Below, piece by piece: positions 26,916-36,898 of a stretch of DNA of 64,000 bases; the stretch's first letter is position 1, and the number at the start of each line of letters is the position of its first letter. The notes beneath the pieces are model-generated. The model worked only from the letters and a program-made list of their open reading frames with translations. It was not told the origin of the DNA and made no database searches. The DNA is from Reinekea thalattae (GTDB lineage Bacteria > Pseudomonadota > Gammaproteobacteria > Pseudomonadales > Natronospirillaceae). The position numbers and the translations under genes were made by a program. The DNA lies in contig NZ_VKAD01000001.1 in NCBI RefSeq assembly GCF_008041945.1, positions 1,364,001-1,428,000 on the forward strand, in the 5' to 3' direction.

Positions 26916-27317
26916 ATGATAAAAATTGATGTTTTTACTAACGTTATAACTGCAACTATTGCATCAGCTGTAGCTACCTATATTGCTATATTTATCTTTC
27001 AATCTTCATGGTGGTTTCTTCACCCTTCAGAGCCAGCTAACTTTAAGGCATTAACCCTAATTTCAATTTTATTTTCATTTTCGTCTTCTTTGGTTTTAAT
27101 TATTTGGGGGATACCTACTCATTTCTTACTAACCTACTTAGAAAAAAACTCTATCATCTGGTATCTATGCTCATCTTTAATAGCAAGCTGTTTTATTTCC
27201 TACCTTATCACTCACAATAAAAACATTTCAGATCAAATCCATGGCTATGTACTATGTTGTTCTCTTGGCTTTATTTCCAGTTCAGTATTTTGGTATGTAG
27301 CTGTGCATAAGAAATAA
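26916..27317 (+). CDS. four-TM membrane protein, unknown
   Basis: 133 aa with four hydrophobic helices (VITATIASAVATYIAIFIF, LTLISILFSFSSSLVLIIWG, IIWYLCSSLIASCFISYLI, YVLCCSLGFISSSVFWYVAV). An AAGAGA-type binding site lies ahead of the ATG. No recognised family; AT-rich. It marks the right end of the accessory region. Confidence 0.6.
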   Translation: MIKIDVFTNVITATIASAVATYIAIFIFQSSWWFLHPSEPANFKALTLISILFSFSSSLVLIIWGIPTHFLLTYLEKNSIIWYLCSSLIASCFISYLITHNKNISDQIHGYVLCCSLGFISSSVFWYVAVHKK

Positions 27318-27541
27318 TACGTCAAAAATTGACGTTAAGTATCAACTTCTAACTATCACTCATTTTTAGAATAATAAAGTTACAGTTCATGAAGGTAAGG
27401 TGCTCACTGTTGCAAGCCTATAAAAACGGCGTAAACCTCGGCTATAGTGCAATTTTGATCAGCAACTTTTTTAACTAAGTTTTATAGACTGACATGTACT
27501 GCTCTGTAATAACTGTAATTGCTACGTCAGATTCTTTCGCT

Positions 27542-28015
27542 TTAGCTTCCCATTGCAACTTCGAGTTGTTCAAGCTGGTGCTGGTTAAATACGCGAATAC
27601 CATGATCCATTAACAGCTGCGCTGTCGCTCCGGCGCCTGCTATGAGCTTTCCAGAAAAGCTGCCATCGTAAATGCGTTCGTTACCACAAGAAGGACTACC
27701 GGCAGCTAATAACGCAAAGCTACAGCCAGTTTCTTGAGCTTTTTTTAGCGCAAGCTCTGCACCTTTTTGAAATTGAGCGGAAACATCGTCGCCGTCAATC
27801 GTGACTATTTTCCCGGATGCAATAAGTTCGGCTGGCGGCCTTGGCGTTGGTAAGCCACCAATCACTTCTGGGCAAATAGAAACCAATCGGTTTTGCTTAC
27901 GCAGAAGTTCAATAAAGGGATGTTGTGTCAGCAAGTGGCCGCCATCGTAACGCACCGCTTGCCCAAGCAGGCAAGCACTGACTAATAACGAGGATGGTTG
28001 TTGCTGCGCGCTCAT
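27542..28015 (-). CDS. DUF523 family protein
   Basis: 157 aa. Cys-rich DUF523 pattern: VSACLLGQAVRYDGGH, then ICPEVIGGLPTPRPPAE and LLAAGSPSCGNERIYDG. Conserved cysteines suggest metal or cofactor binding, but the function is not known. It follows the lpoP-like gene with a 1-bp overlap (TGATG), so it is probably the last gene of the mrcB transcript. Confidence 0.88.
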   Translation of the reverse strand: MSAQQQPSSLLVSACLLGQAVRYDGGHLLTQHPFIELLRKQNRLVSICPEVIGGLPTPRPPAELIASGKIVTIDGDDVSAQFQKGAELALKKAQETGCSFALLAAGSPSCGNERIYDGSFSGKLIAGAGATAQLLMDHGIRVFNQHQLEQLEVAMGS

Positions 28016-28455
28016 CAGTAGGCTCGCAATTGCTCAACCAACTTATTCAGCTGGGTGTAAGCTTCGCTGTCTTTGTCGGCATGTGTTAAACCCTTTAGCG
28101 CCAACTGTTCGGCTTCATCATAACGGCCTTGCTGAACCCGCAAACCGGCCAGCTGAGCATAGAGTTCGGCGTCATCACCGCTAATGCGTAAGGCGCGAGT
28201 CAGTATCACTTCGGCTTGGTCAAACTGACCTTGGTTTTGCGCCATCTGTGCCTGCTGCTTAAACTGAACCATCACATCGTTTTTGGTTAACACCTGCTCA
28301 CTCGACTCAAAGCCTGGATCAGCGAGCTGTTGCGGTTTAGTGACGACACTGCCTTGCTCATCGCGAACCGTATCGGTGCTTTCAAAACTGCTACAGCTGG
28401 CCAAAATAACTAAGCAGCTGAACCATGTTATTAATCGAATACTTTTTGCCACCAA
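28015..28455 (-). CDS. lpoP: TPR lipoprotein, candidate PBP1B activator LpoP
   Basis: 146 aa. A type II signal peptide with lipobox ILASC (C21) is followed by a low-complexity linker and a C-terminal TPR pair (about 65-140: ILTRALRISGDDAELYAQLA, RYDEAEQLALKGLTHADKD). It starts inside the 3' end of mrcB (25-bp overlap). In Pseudomonas, a TPR lipoprotein encoded in the same place activates PBP1B and is called LpoP; E. coli LpoB is unrelated in fold. Location and architecture support that role here, but function is inferred. Confidence 0.75.
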   Translation of the reverse strand: MVAKSIRLITWFSCLVILASCSSFESTDTVRDEQGSVVTKPQQLADPGFESSEQVLTKNDVMVQFKQQAQMAQNQGQFDQAEVILTRALRISGDDAELYAQLAGLRVQQGRYDEAEQLALKGLTHADKDSEAYTQLNKLVEQLRAY

Positions 28456-30812
28456 GATTTTTCACTCGCCTCTTGTTGTGTTTCGTTTTCGGACCGACAA
28501 CGATTGCTTTTTTCTGGTTCGGTACCGTTAATAAAGGGTAACGATATGGTGTTATCGCATCGCTCTGGTACGTTAATACCCGATTCGTTAACCGTTAAAT
28601 ATTTAATACTGCTTGGTACTGAACGACGCTCCTGAATCGGTTGCAGCTCTTTCATCACTCGCATCCAAATCGGTAAGGCGCCGGTTGAACCCACCAGCGG
28701 CGTTTCTTCGTTATCGTCGCGGCCAACCCAAACCACCAATTGGCGATCGCCAGTAAAGCCTGCGTACCAAGCATCGCGATTACCGTCGGTAGTGCCGGTT
28801 TTACCTGCTGCCCACCAATAGGAAGGCAATTCACGACCAATACGTGCGCTGGTTCCTGTGAGCGTTCCTTCATGCAAAGCAGTTTGAATCAGGTAGCTAA
28901 CATCGGCAGAAAATCGCTGATCGACTTTTAAATCGAAGCGCTGAATCACACCTCTATCGGGGTGCGAAACCGCACGAATAAAGTTGAGTGGCGAATAAAA
29001 ACCGTTACCGGAAATGGTTTGATACATCTGCGCTACCTGCATCGGTGACATCTCGTGCGCGCCGAGCATGACTGAAGGCACCAGCGGCACATCGCCTTCA
29101 ACGCCAAGCCTTTCGATAACATCAAACACGTTCACTAAGCCGACTTGCATGCCTAAGCGCGCTGTCGCTTGGTTGTAAGATTTTGCCAAGGCATTAATCA
29201 ACATCGGCGAGCCGTGGCTTTGCTTATCGTAATTCAGCGGTTGCCAAATATCGCCTTCGCGTGTTGCAACAGAAACGTCGGAATCATCAATGTTGCTTGC
29301 CAGACTGTAGCCGTTTTCTAACGCGGCAATATAAACAGCGGGCTTCATCAAAGAACCCACCGGCCGGTAGGCATGCAACGCTCGGTTAAAGCCGGTTTCT
29401 TTAGCGTAGCGATTGCCTGTCATCGCCAGTACATCGGCGGTAGAAGGTCGCGTCATAACGGCGGCGGCCTGTAAGCTGCCAGATTCGATACGGTAATTGC
29501 GCTCAGCTTCACTAACGGATGCATGCACATTTAACTCTAGGGTTTCTTGCGCCACAGGGTCGAGCGTGGTGTAAATGCGCAAGCCTTCGGCGAGTAAATC
29601 ATCTTTGCGGTAATCACGCTGAAGCTGCACTCGCAGTGCTTCCATAAAAGCAGGGAAATTCGCTTGGCCCGGTTTATCGGTAACACCTAACGGCGCGTTA
29701 ACTGCAATGCGATATTCATAGTCGCTAATCAGTTGCTGTTCGTGCCAAACCTTAAGCACCACATTACGGCGCACCTTGGCACGTTCTGGATTTCGGCGCG
29801 GATTGTAATAAGAAGGGCCTTTAATTAAGCCAACCAACATGGCTTGCTGCTGAATAGACAAACCTTCAATAGTAGTGCCATAAAAAAACTGCGCAGCTAA
29901 ACCAAAACCGTTAATGGAACGAGCACCTTGCTGACCAATATAAACTTCGTTCATATAGGTTTCTAAAATTTCATTTTTGCCATAATGAAATTCTAAGATG
30001 ATCGACATCAGCGCTTCGTTAACTTTTCGAATGATGGTTTTTTCTGGCGTTAGATACATATTTTTAACTAACTGGTTTGTTAGCGTACTGCCGCCCTGCT
30101 GGGTAGAACCTGAGGTTAGGTTGGCAAAAAGTGCACGTGCAATGCCACGAAAAGAAATGCCCCAGTGTTCAAAGAATCGATTGTCTTCAACGAGCACCAA
30201 ACCTAGCACCAGACGTTCGGGTAGATCTTCGAGCTTATACAGCAAGCGGTCTTCAACCACGCCGGGATAAATTTGGCCTAAATAGAGTGGGTCTAAACGC
30301 GTCAGTAACACCGCCTTACCAGCCATGTTAGAAACCGATTGCACGCCTTGGCTATTAAAGCGGATCAATAATTTTTGCGACGGCTCAGGGCCATCCCAAA
30401 AATCGAAACCGCGACTGTACAGCAAAATGGTTGAGCCTTGCTGATGGTAACGGCCCGGCTGGCTAACCGAAGATGATTGCAAATAGCCAAGTTGGTCGAG
30501 CAGGTCAACTAAGGTTTGCTGACGAACCGGAGCTCCGGCGTAAAGTTCTTGCGCTTCGCTGTATACCCGAGCAGGAACTTGAAAGCGTCGACCTTCAAAA
30601 CCTTCGCGCACCAAAGCGTTCAGGTAGATCATCCAGAAGATTAATAAACAAAAACCGATCAGCGATAATTGCATGAACAGCTTTGCTACCCGAGCAAAGC
30701 GACCTGTCGATGCTTTTTTAGCTTTACGAGTAGAACGCTTCGGCTGCGGCTTTTTACTGCTGCGGGCAGACGCTGAGCGTGACGATTGAGTCGTGGTGTT
30801 TTTCTTAGTCAT
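28431..30812 (-). CDS. mrcB: penicillin-binding protein 1B
   Basis: 793 aa bifunctional class A PBP. A basic Ser/Lys-rich cytoplasmic tail (1-40) and one TM (about 47-68) precede a UB2H-like domain, a GT51 transglycosylase with EDNRFFEHWGISFRG and STLTNQLVKNMYL, and a transpeptidase with SLMKPAVYI (SxxK), SYNQA (SxN) and KTGTT. It polymerises and cross-links peptidoglycan. The final residues overlap the start of the lipoprotein gene. Confidence 0.97.
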   Translation of the reverse strand: MTKKNTTTQSSRSASARSSKKPQPKRSTRKAKKASTGRFARVAKLFMQLSLIGFCLLIFWMIYLNALVREGFEGRRFQVPARVYSEAQELYAGAPVRQQTLVDLLDQLGYLQSSSVSQPGRYHQQGSTILLYSRGFDFWDGPEPSQKLLIRFNSQGVQSVSNMAGKAVLLTRLDPLYLGQIYPGVVEDRLLYKLEDLPERLVLGLVLVEDNRFFEHWGISFRGIARALFANLTSGSTQQGGSTLTNQLVKNMYLTPEKTIIRKVNEALMSIILEFHYGKNEILETYMNEVYIGQQGARSINGFGLAAQFFYGTTIEGLSIQQQAMLVGLIKGPSYYNPRRNPERAKVRRNVVLKVWHEQQLISDYEYRIAVNAPLGVTDKPGQANFPAFMEALRVQLQRDYRKDDLLAEGLRIYTTLDPVAQETLELNVHASVSEAERNYRIESGSLQAAAVMTRPSTADVLAMTGNRYAKETGFNRALHAYRPVGSLMKPAVYIAALENGYSLASNIDDSDVSVATREGDIWQPLNYDKQSHGSPMLINALAKSYNQATARLGMQVGLVNVFDVIERLGVEGDVPLVPSVMLGAHEMSPMQVAQMYQTISGNGFYSPLNFIRAVSHPDRGVIQRFDLKVDQRFSADVSYLIQTALHEGTLTGTSARIGRELPSYWWAAGKTGTTDGNRDAWYAGFTGDRQLVVWVGRDDNEETPLVGSTGALPIWMRVMKELQPIQERRSVPSSIKYLTVNESGINVPERCDNTISLPFINGTEPEKSNRCRSENETQQEASEKSWWQKVFD

Positions 30813-30982
30813 AAGATCAAATTATAAAGACAATCGAACGATTATAAAGATACGCCATAGCAATTACTGGGCAGCAGCGCGCAGTTTACCCTAATACGAC
30901 AATCCGCAACATCTCACCGAAAACCAGCCAGACAACGCCAGCAAGAGCTAAACAATGCCAGCACTCTACGCGGCTTCAGTGA

Positions 30983-33322
30983 CTAAAACAACGACAGCTG
31001 CTCATCGATGAGGGCGTCGAAATCCTGCCCTAAAAATTGCAATAAGGCTTGGGCAATCGGCCCCAGCTGCTTTTCAATGTAGTGATGATAATCTGGCTTG
31101 GCGCTGACAAAGGGGATCGGCTGCCAACCTTCAACCGTGGCGATGTACTCAATTTTACGACCTTGCCAACCCGGCTGCATACGCTGACGCAGCAAGGCGG
31201 CTTGCACATGCGGCGGGCGATTTTTTTCGTACTGCTCTGGCCTTCGGCGCAGGGTCTTTTTATAGATAATTTGATCATCCAATTCACCTGCCTTTAATTG
31301 CGCCACTGTTTGCGCAATGAGCGGCCGCAAATCCTGCCCTTGAAAGTACAGTCGATACAGCTGCTGTTGGAATTGCTTAGCCAGTGGTGTCCAGTCGGAT
31401 CGAACCGCTTCTAGACCTTTAAAGACCACGGTAAAGTCGTCGTCTTTTTTAAGCCAACCGGCGTAACGCTTTTTTGAGCCCTTTTCAGAGCCGCGAATGG
31501 TGGGCATGACAAACTGTTGATAATGGGTTTCGAACTCGATTTCCAAATAGCTGGTGAGACCATGCTCATTTAACAGGCGCTGCTGCCACCAGTGGTTTAA
31601 TTTAACCGCCAGTTCTTTGCCTAGCTGCATCGGGTCTGGATGCTCGGCGGCGTGCACAAACACCGAGTCGGTATCGCCATAAATAACCGCATAGCCTTCT
31701 TGCTCAATAAACTCTCGCGTCTGCTGCAATATTTGGTGGCCGCGCATGGTAATGGAGCTGGCCAAGCGTGGATCAAAAAACCGACACAGATGACTGCCTA
31801 ATACGCCATAAAAAGAATTCATAATAATTTTAATGGCTTGCGACAGCGGCGCATTCTGTTGTGCTTTTGCTTCATCACGCGCTTGCCAGAGGCCGTCGAT
31901 CAGCGCCGGTAAAATATGTTGCTGGCGATGAAAACGTGCGCCCAAGAAACCTTCAACAGAATCAGCCTCTGGCGCTTTTAAGCCTAAATTTAACCCCAAC
32001 GGATCAACCAAAAAAGTGCGGATAATCGATGGATACAGGCTTTTAAAGTCGAGCACCAATAGGTTGTTGTAAATGCCCGGCTGGCTTTCCATGACAAAGC
32101 CTCCGGGGCTGGCGGTTTGCAGTGTTTGCTCACCAACATGGTTGGCAATAAATCCTTGCCGATGCAGGCGCGGTAAATAGACGGTATTAAAAGCAGCAGA
32201 AGAGCCACCAGCACGCGCCATCGGCAAACCGGTTAGATGACTGCGTTCAACTAAAAACTGCCACAAGCCTGCCTGCTCGAATAGGTCCAACACCAGCTGC
32301 GCATCTTCCAAGTTGTAGTGCGCAAAGGCGGCTAAATCTTCTCGGTAAAGCCGCTCAATTTCGGCGACGCGATCATCGGCATGTTCAATTTTTTTACCGC
32401 GCTTCAAGACCGACTGAGCAACGTTTTCGAGCGAGAAATCATCAAAAAACCACGCCGCGGAACGAAACGCACCCGGGCCATCGATTACTTGCCTGCCTTC
32501 TAATTCAATGGCGTAGCGTTCAGTTTGGTCGGCACGCTTGCGCCAATTCGGCAAGCTGTGCTGACGGCCAATGGCAAACTCAACTTTGTGGCGGTCGCAA
32601 TGTTGCTGCAAAATCTGCAAATCGAAATCGATAACATTCCAGCCAATAATGCAATCAGGATCGGTTCGCTGAATAAAGGCCACCGTCTGTTCAAGGCACT
32701 CTTTGACCGACGCGACAAGCTGCACCATGCCAGCTTGCTGATCTTCAGTTAGGCGAGCTTGCTGCGCATCGATGACCAGCACCAGCTGTTCGTGATCGGT
32801 CGCTAACGCCACACTGTACAAATCCGGCAGGATACCGGGTTGATACCACTGGGTTTCAATATCGATCGACAAGCGGGTGAGTGCTGGCTTACTACGGATA
32901 GGTCGTGGCTTGCCTGCCTCGAACACGAGACTGCCAAACAAGAAGCGCTCCATTAAATAGCGCTCCGCAGGCATGATGTCGTCCTCCCAAACTTGTAAAC
33001 CCTGTTTGCGACCCTCTTTAACCCAACGTCGCTGTTGACTTACAGCCGTGCTGTAAACTGGCAGCGCGACATCTCCGAGCAGTGTATTAAACTCGCCCTG
33101 ACCAATACGCACCTGAAAACGCCGAGATTGCCAAAGTTGCTGCCATGCTGACAACTGAGCCACGGCAACAAAACAAACCGACTCCTGCTTTGGCACTCGC
33201 CACAGTTGCGCGCTTTGCTGACTGCTTTGTTCGCCCTTTAGCCAAAAACGCAGCTCGATGCCTTCGGCGCTGTCATGCCAGTGGTGGCTGACAATAAAAA
33301 ATGGGCTATGGTCGGCGGGCAT
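30983..33322 (-). CDS. polB: DNA polymerase II
   Basis: About 779 aa, family B. Exonuclease motifs include LSIDIETQW, NVIDFDLQIL and YNLEDAQLVLDL. Polymerase motifs are LDFKSLYPSII, KIIMNSFYGVLGS and YGDTDSVFV. It matches E. coli Pol II in length. The frame opens at a TTG (33334), but ATG at 33322 gives a more usual start; neither has a strong ribosome binding site. In E. coli it is an SOS-induced repair/translesion polymerase; no clear LexA box was identified here. Confidence 0.95.
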   Translation of the reverse strand: MPADHSPFFIVSHHWHDSAEGIELRFWLKGEQSSQQSAQLWRVPKQESVCFVAVAQLSAWQQLWQSRRFQVRIGQGEFNTLLGDVALPVYSTAVSQQRRWVKEGRKQGLQVWEDDIMPAERYLMERFLFGSLVFEAGKPRPIRSKPALTRLSIDIETQWYQPGILPDLYSVALATDHEQLVLVIDAQQARLTEDQQAGMVQLVASVKECLEQTVAFIQRTDPDCIIGWNVIDFDLQILQQHCDRHKVEFAIGRQHSLPNWRKRADQTERYAIELEGRQVIDGPGAFRSAAWFFDDFSLENVAQSVLKRGKKIEHADDRVAEIERLYREDLAAFAHYNLEDAQLVLDLFEQAGLWQFLVERSHLTGLPMARAGGSSAAFNTVYLPRLHRQGFIANHVGEQTLQTASPGGFVMESQPGIYNNLLVLDFKSLYPSIIRTFLVDPLGLNLGLKAPEADSVEGFLGARFHRQQHILPALIDGLWQARDEAKAQQNAPLSQAIKIIMNSFYGVLGSHLCRFFDPRLASSITMRGHQILQQTREFIEQEGYAVIYGDTDSVFVHAAEHPDPMQLGKELAVKLNHWWQQRLLNEHGLTSYLEIEFETHYQQFVMPTIRGSEKGSKKRYAGWLKKDDDFTVVFKGLEAVRSDWTPLAKQFQQQLYRLYFQGQDLRPLIAQTVAQLKAGELDDQIIYKKTLRRRPEQYEKNRPPHVQAALLRQRMQPGWQGRKIEYIATVEGWQPIPFVSAKPDYHHYIEKQLGPIAQALLQFLGQDFDALIDEQLSLF

Positions 33323-33471
33323 GTGGTTTATCAAGATCGGCTACTAATAACTTTTAACAAGCCGCCAGTTTACCACCAATTAGCATAAACGCTTATTTTG
33401 CAGCGCCGTTGTTCATGATACTGAGTTCGTTATACTCTCAAGCCATTTAATAAAGACCTCAGCGAGACTCT

Positions 33472-34329
33472 ATGAAAAGCATCAAAAATGCGCTCTTCCT
33501 AATGGCCCAATTTGTATTGCCGCACCATGCGATTTCGCGATTAGCAGGCGCTCTTGCTAATTGTTCATGGAAGCCTGTTCGGCTCGGTTTAATCCGGTTG
33601 TTTAGCAAACGCTTTAAGGTGTCGCTGGCAGAAGCTGAGATTAGCAACCTAGAACAGTTCGCCAACTTTAATGACTTTTTTACCCGCGCACTAAAACCGG
33701 AAGCTCGCCCTATTGATGCACGAGCGAACCAATGGGTGTCGCCAGCAGATGGTGTGATTAGCCAGTTGGGGGAAATCGATGACGGTAAAATACTGCAAGC
33801 CAAACAGCATAACTATTCACTACTGACATTATTGGGTAACGATAGCGAGATGGCTAAGCGCTACCATAACGGCCAATTTATGACGGTTTATTTATCGCCT
33901 AAAGACTATCACCGCATTCATATTCCTGCCGACGCCACGCTAGTCAAAACCATTCATGTGCCGGGCAAGCTCTACAGTGTTAACCAACTGACCAGTGAAA
34001 CCGTTAACGGACTGTTCGCTAAAAACGAGCGTCTGGTCTGCGAGTTTGAATCTGCCGAGGGTCGTTTTGTTATGGTGTTAGTTGGCGCAATGATTGTTGC
34101 CAGCATAGAAACCCGCTGGGCTGGTGTGATTACGCCGATTAAAAAGCAGCTAAGCTATGCCGACTTTAGCAATGCTCAGCCGATCAGCTTTAGTAAAGGT
34201 GACGAGATTGGCCGTTTCCGCTTAGGCAGTACGGTGATTGTTGCCTTTGAACCCAATGCCATTAACTTCGCTGCCAGCCTTTGCGCAGGCAGCGAAATAC
34301 ACATGGGGCAAGCCATAGGTGAGAAGTAG
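33472..34329 (+). CDS. psd: phosphatidylserine decarboxylase
   Basis: 285 aa proenzyme. The self-cleavage motif LGST is at about 251-254 (FRLGSTVIV); cleavage before the Ser makes the pyruvoyl cofactor. SPADG near residue 83 and the YHRIHIPAD region carry the catalytic Asp and His. Inner-membrane enzyme giving phosphatidylethanolamine. Alone, divergent from polB. Confidence 0.96.
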   Translation: MKSIKNALFLMAQFVLPHHAISRLAGALANCSWKPVRLGLIRLFSKRFKVSLAEAEISNLEQFANFNDFFTRALKPEARPIDARANQWVSPADGVISQLGEIDDGKILQAKQHNYSLLTLLGNDSEMAKRYHNGQFMTVYLSPKDYHRIHIPADATLVKTIHVPGKLYSVNQLTSETVNGLFAKNERLVCEFESAEGRFVMVLVGAMIVASIETRWAGVITPIKKQLSYADFSNAQPISFSKGDEIGRFRLGSTVIVAFEPNAINFAASLCAGSEIHMGQAIGEK

Positions 34330-34586
34330 CTCACCCTGTTTTTTGTAAATTACTCAGCCGAATAGAAACAGCGTTAAAATTTGCTGGCCAGTTACCATAC
34401 TTTCTCATAAGGCTGAGGTATGTTGTTTTGCGATTGAAGTGATGGTTGATATTTTGCGCAGCATCACATATTTATAGCTATAGTGTAGCGATACAGATAA
34501 ACGCACTATATGAATATAAACTATATATTTACTAAGCCATCCCAACACAAGCCGTTAGGATGTTCATTGGTTTTTAGGAGGCCTTT

Positions 34587-34880
34587 ATGGACCCGTTAAT
34601 GAGTTTCTCCGAAACAAACAGCTACATCCTTTCCAAGCTGGTCGCATTGGTGCGACGAGAAACCGGCGATCGATATCGACTCAGCAGTAATGCCTCTATT
34701 AGCCAACTATTAATGGTTGCTTCTCAATCTTCCGATGAGCGCATTCAAAACCATTACAACCGCTTTCTAGAAAACCTACCGGCTGAACATCTCACCGCGT
34801 TTAAGAATGCGGGTGTTAATATTCCCAACCGATTCATCCAAGCAGCCGAACAAGACATAAAGCTATCGAATTTCGCATAA
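34587..34880 (+). CDS. conserved-looking hypothetical protein
   Basis: 97 aa, soluble and mostly helical (TNSYILSKLVALVRRETGDRY, then SQSSDERIQNHYNRFLENL and LTAFKNAGVNIPNRFIQAAE). A strong AGGAGG lies before the ATG, which supports translation. I do not recognise a family. It lies between psd and proQ with no overlap to either. Confidence 0.7.
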   Translation: MDPLMSFSETNSYILSKLVALVRRETGDRYRLSSNASISQLLMVASQSSDERIQNHYNRFLENLPAEHLTAFKNAGVNIPNRFIQAAEQDIKLSNFA

Positions 34881-35035
34881 TCGATGATTCCCTTCTGATT
34901 CGATAGCTGATAAGCACCTTCCAATGCGCTGATTAATATCAGCTTTCCGCCCCGTTAGACGCAATTCGCCTTTGCAAATGTCTGATAACGGGGTATCCTC
35001 GCCCGTTCACAAAATATGTCCTAGAAAGCAAAAAG

Positions 35036-35611
35036 ATGTCAGAACAGCCAACTACCGAACAGAATCAAGAAAACCCTAAGGCTAAGCTTGAAGCTAAGCG
35101 AAAAAAAGAATACGAAGCCAATCGAAAAGCACTTGACGAGCTCTGCACGCTGTACCCTGAAGTTTTTGACATGGCCGCTCCAAAGCCGTTGCAAATCGGT
35201 GTACATACGGCCATCGCAGAAGATGGAAAGCTTTCTAAGACACGCATCCGTAGAGCATTAAACCTCTATGTACGCATGCGTCGTTATATTGCCTGCTTAA
35301 CAGAAGGCGCTGAGCGAATTACGCTTGGTGGCAAAAGTGTTGGTACGGTTACCGAAGAAGAAGCTAAACACGCGGCCGAAAAGCTTGCTGAAATCGATAA
35401 AAAACGTGCCCAGCGTAAGCCTCAAACCGATAAGCCGAAGCGTCGTCCTAATCGTAACAAACCAAATTCGACTCGACCTGCAGCGAATAAGCCGGCTAAT
35501 AAAGCCAGCAAACCTCAGGCTGAAAAGAAACAAACTCCAGAATCAAAACAGAATGCGGAAGAACGCATGCAGTCTAAGCTGGAAGCATTGGTGAATAAAC
35601 GTTCAAATTAG
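35036..35611 (+). CDS. proQ: ProQ/FinO-family RNA chaperone
   Basis: 191 aa. A ProQ/FinO domain occupies about residues 25-115 (LCTLYPEVFDMAAPKPLQIG, LSKTRIRRALNLYVRMRRYI). It is followed by a Lys/Arg/Pro-rich disordered tail to the end rather than the Tudor-like domain of E. coli ProQ, although the last 20 residues (ERMQSKLEALVNK) are helical. Such proteins bind structured sRNAs and mRNA 3' ends. Confidence 0.88.
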   Translation: MSEQPTTEQNQENPKAKLEAKRKKEYEANRKALDELCTLYPEVFDMAAPKPLQIGVHTAIAEDGKLSKTRIRRALNLYVRMRRYIACLTEGAERITLGGKSVGTVTEEEAKHAAEKLAEIDKKRAQRKPQTDKPKRRPNRNKPNSTRPAANKPANKASKPQAEKKQTPESKQNAEERMQSKLEALVNKRSN

Positions 35612-35640
35612 TATCGCACTAATTCAGTAACGCCAACAAA

Positions 35641-35667
35641 AAAGCCAGATGACTCTGGCTTTTTTTG
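35641..35667. terminator. terminator after proQ
   Basis: AAAGCCAGA/TCTGGCTTT stem with loop TGAC, then a T-run; A-rich upstream side, so also usable by epmA. Confidence 0.8.
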
Positions 35668-35749
35668 TTTCTGGCTTAGCTGCTTCTAGCTTAGCTGCTT
35701 CTAGCCTTGCATCAATAAACGCCTCAGCGATTTATCTCTTTTGTAGGTG

Positions 35750-36691
35750 TCAGCTACGCTGCTGTGAAAACGCCAACACCTCTTCAATACGCTTCTTACC
35801 AAGCAAAATCATCAATAGACGATCGACGCCTAAAGCCACTCCAGCGCAACTGGGCATGCCATGCTGTAGCGCGGCAATAAAATGCTGATCAATCACCACT
35901 GGAGCTAAGTTTTGCTCGCGACGCGCCTGTTCTTCAGCCAAAAATCGGCGTTGCTGCTCCTGCGCATCGGTCAATTCAAAATAGCCATTAGCTAATTCCA
36001 TGCCCTGCCAATAGAGTTCAAAACGGCGAGCAAGCAAAACGCCGTCGACCTCATGATGGCGCGCCAACGCCGCCTGCTGTGCCGGGTAATTATAAATATA
36101 GGTTAACTGGTTCGGCGCTAAGCTGGGCTCAACCACCATCGACATTAACGCATCTAAACAATCATCCAGCGACCAATCTTTCGCCGCACAACTCAAGTGC
36201 TGCTCACAGCATTGACGTAATTCACTCACATTCGCCGCATGAGGGTTTGGTAAGCCCGCGGCTAAAAACACCTCACTGTAAGATAGATTCTGAACCGCTA
36301 AATCACTTTGCCCCGAAAGCTGTTTAATTAGCTCAGTGACCTCTTGCATCAGCTGGAACTCATCAAAGCCCAACCGATACCACTCCAACATAGTAAATTC
36401 TGGATTATGGCGACTGCCCTGTTCGTCCAAACGAAACACCCGCGCCAACTGAAAAATATCGCCACTGCCCGCGGCCAATAAACGCTTCATGGCAAACTCA
36501 GGCGAAGTATGCAGATAGTAACCATTGCTGGTTTGCCACTGTTGCAAATGCACATCGGTACCGCTGGCTTGCGACAGCACTGGCGTTTCTACTTCCAGCA
36601 CTCGACGCTCAGCAAAAAACTGCCGGATCGCCGCTAAATAATGAGCACGCGCGGTCAGCGTTGCTATGCTGGCATTTGGCTTCCAAGACAT
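35750..36691 (-). CDS. epmA: EF-P-(R)-beta-lysine ligase EpmA
   Basis: 313 aa, truncated lysyl-tRNA synthetase-like class II catalytic core without the anticodon domain. Motif 2 region is RVFRLDEQGSRHNPEFTMLEW and motif 3 is GVALGVDRLLM. It attaches (R)-beta-lysine to a conserved Lys of EF-P. epmB and efp are within 3 kb, so the whole modification set except epmC is grouped here. Confidence 0.95.
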   Translation of the reverse strand: MSWKPNASIATLTARAHYLAAIRQFFAERRVLEVETPVLSQASGTDVHLQQWQTSNGYYLHTSPEFAMKRLLAAGSGDIFQLARVFRLDEQGSRHNPEFTMLEWYRLGFDEFQLMQEVTELIKQLSGQSDLAVQNLSYSEVFLAAGLPNPHAANVSELRQCCEQHLSCAAKDWSLDDCLDALMSMVVEPSLAPNQLTYIYNYPAQQAALARHHEVDGVLLARRFELYWQGMELANGYFELTDAQEQQRRFLAEEQARREQNLAPVVIDQHFIAALQHGMPSCAGVALGVDRLLMILLGKKRIEEVLAFSQQRS

Positions 36692-36864
36692 CTTAAAAAG
36701 ACTCCAGTTTTAAAATCGATGAGAGGATAACGGGAAAGCTCTGAACAGACCATTCTAAACAAAGGCGGCCAAAACCACACCAGTGCTGACTAGCTAAAAT
36801 AAAGCAGAACTATTCCTCTATATATGCTGCCAGATAAGAAAAAACAGCCTAAAACAACCCCTTA

Positions 36865-36892
36865 TTGACGAATAGGCGGCATTCATTATACT
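36865..36892 (+). promoter_or_regulatory. sigma-70-type promoter
   Basis: TTGACG, 16 bp, TATACT: close to consensus. It would start a transcript near 36899, just ahead of a string of hairpins and a terminator. Confidence 0.6.
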
Positions 36893-36898
36893 GAATGC

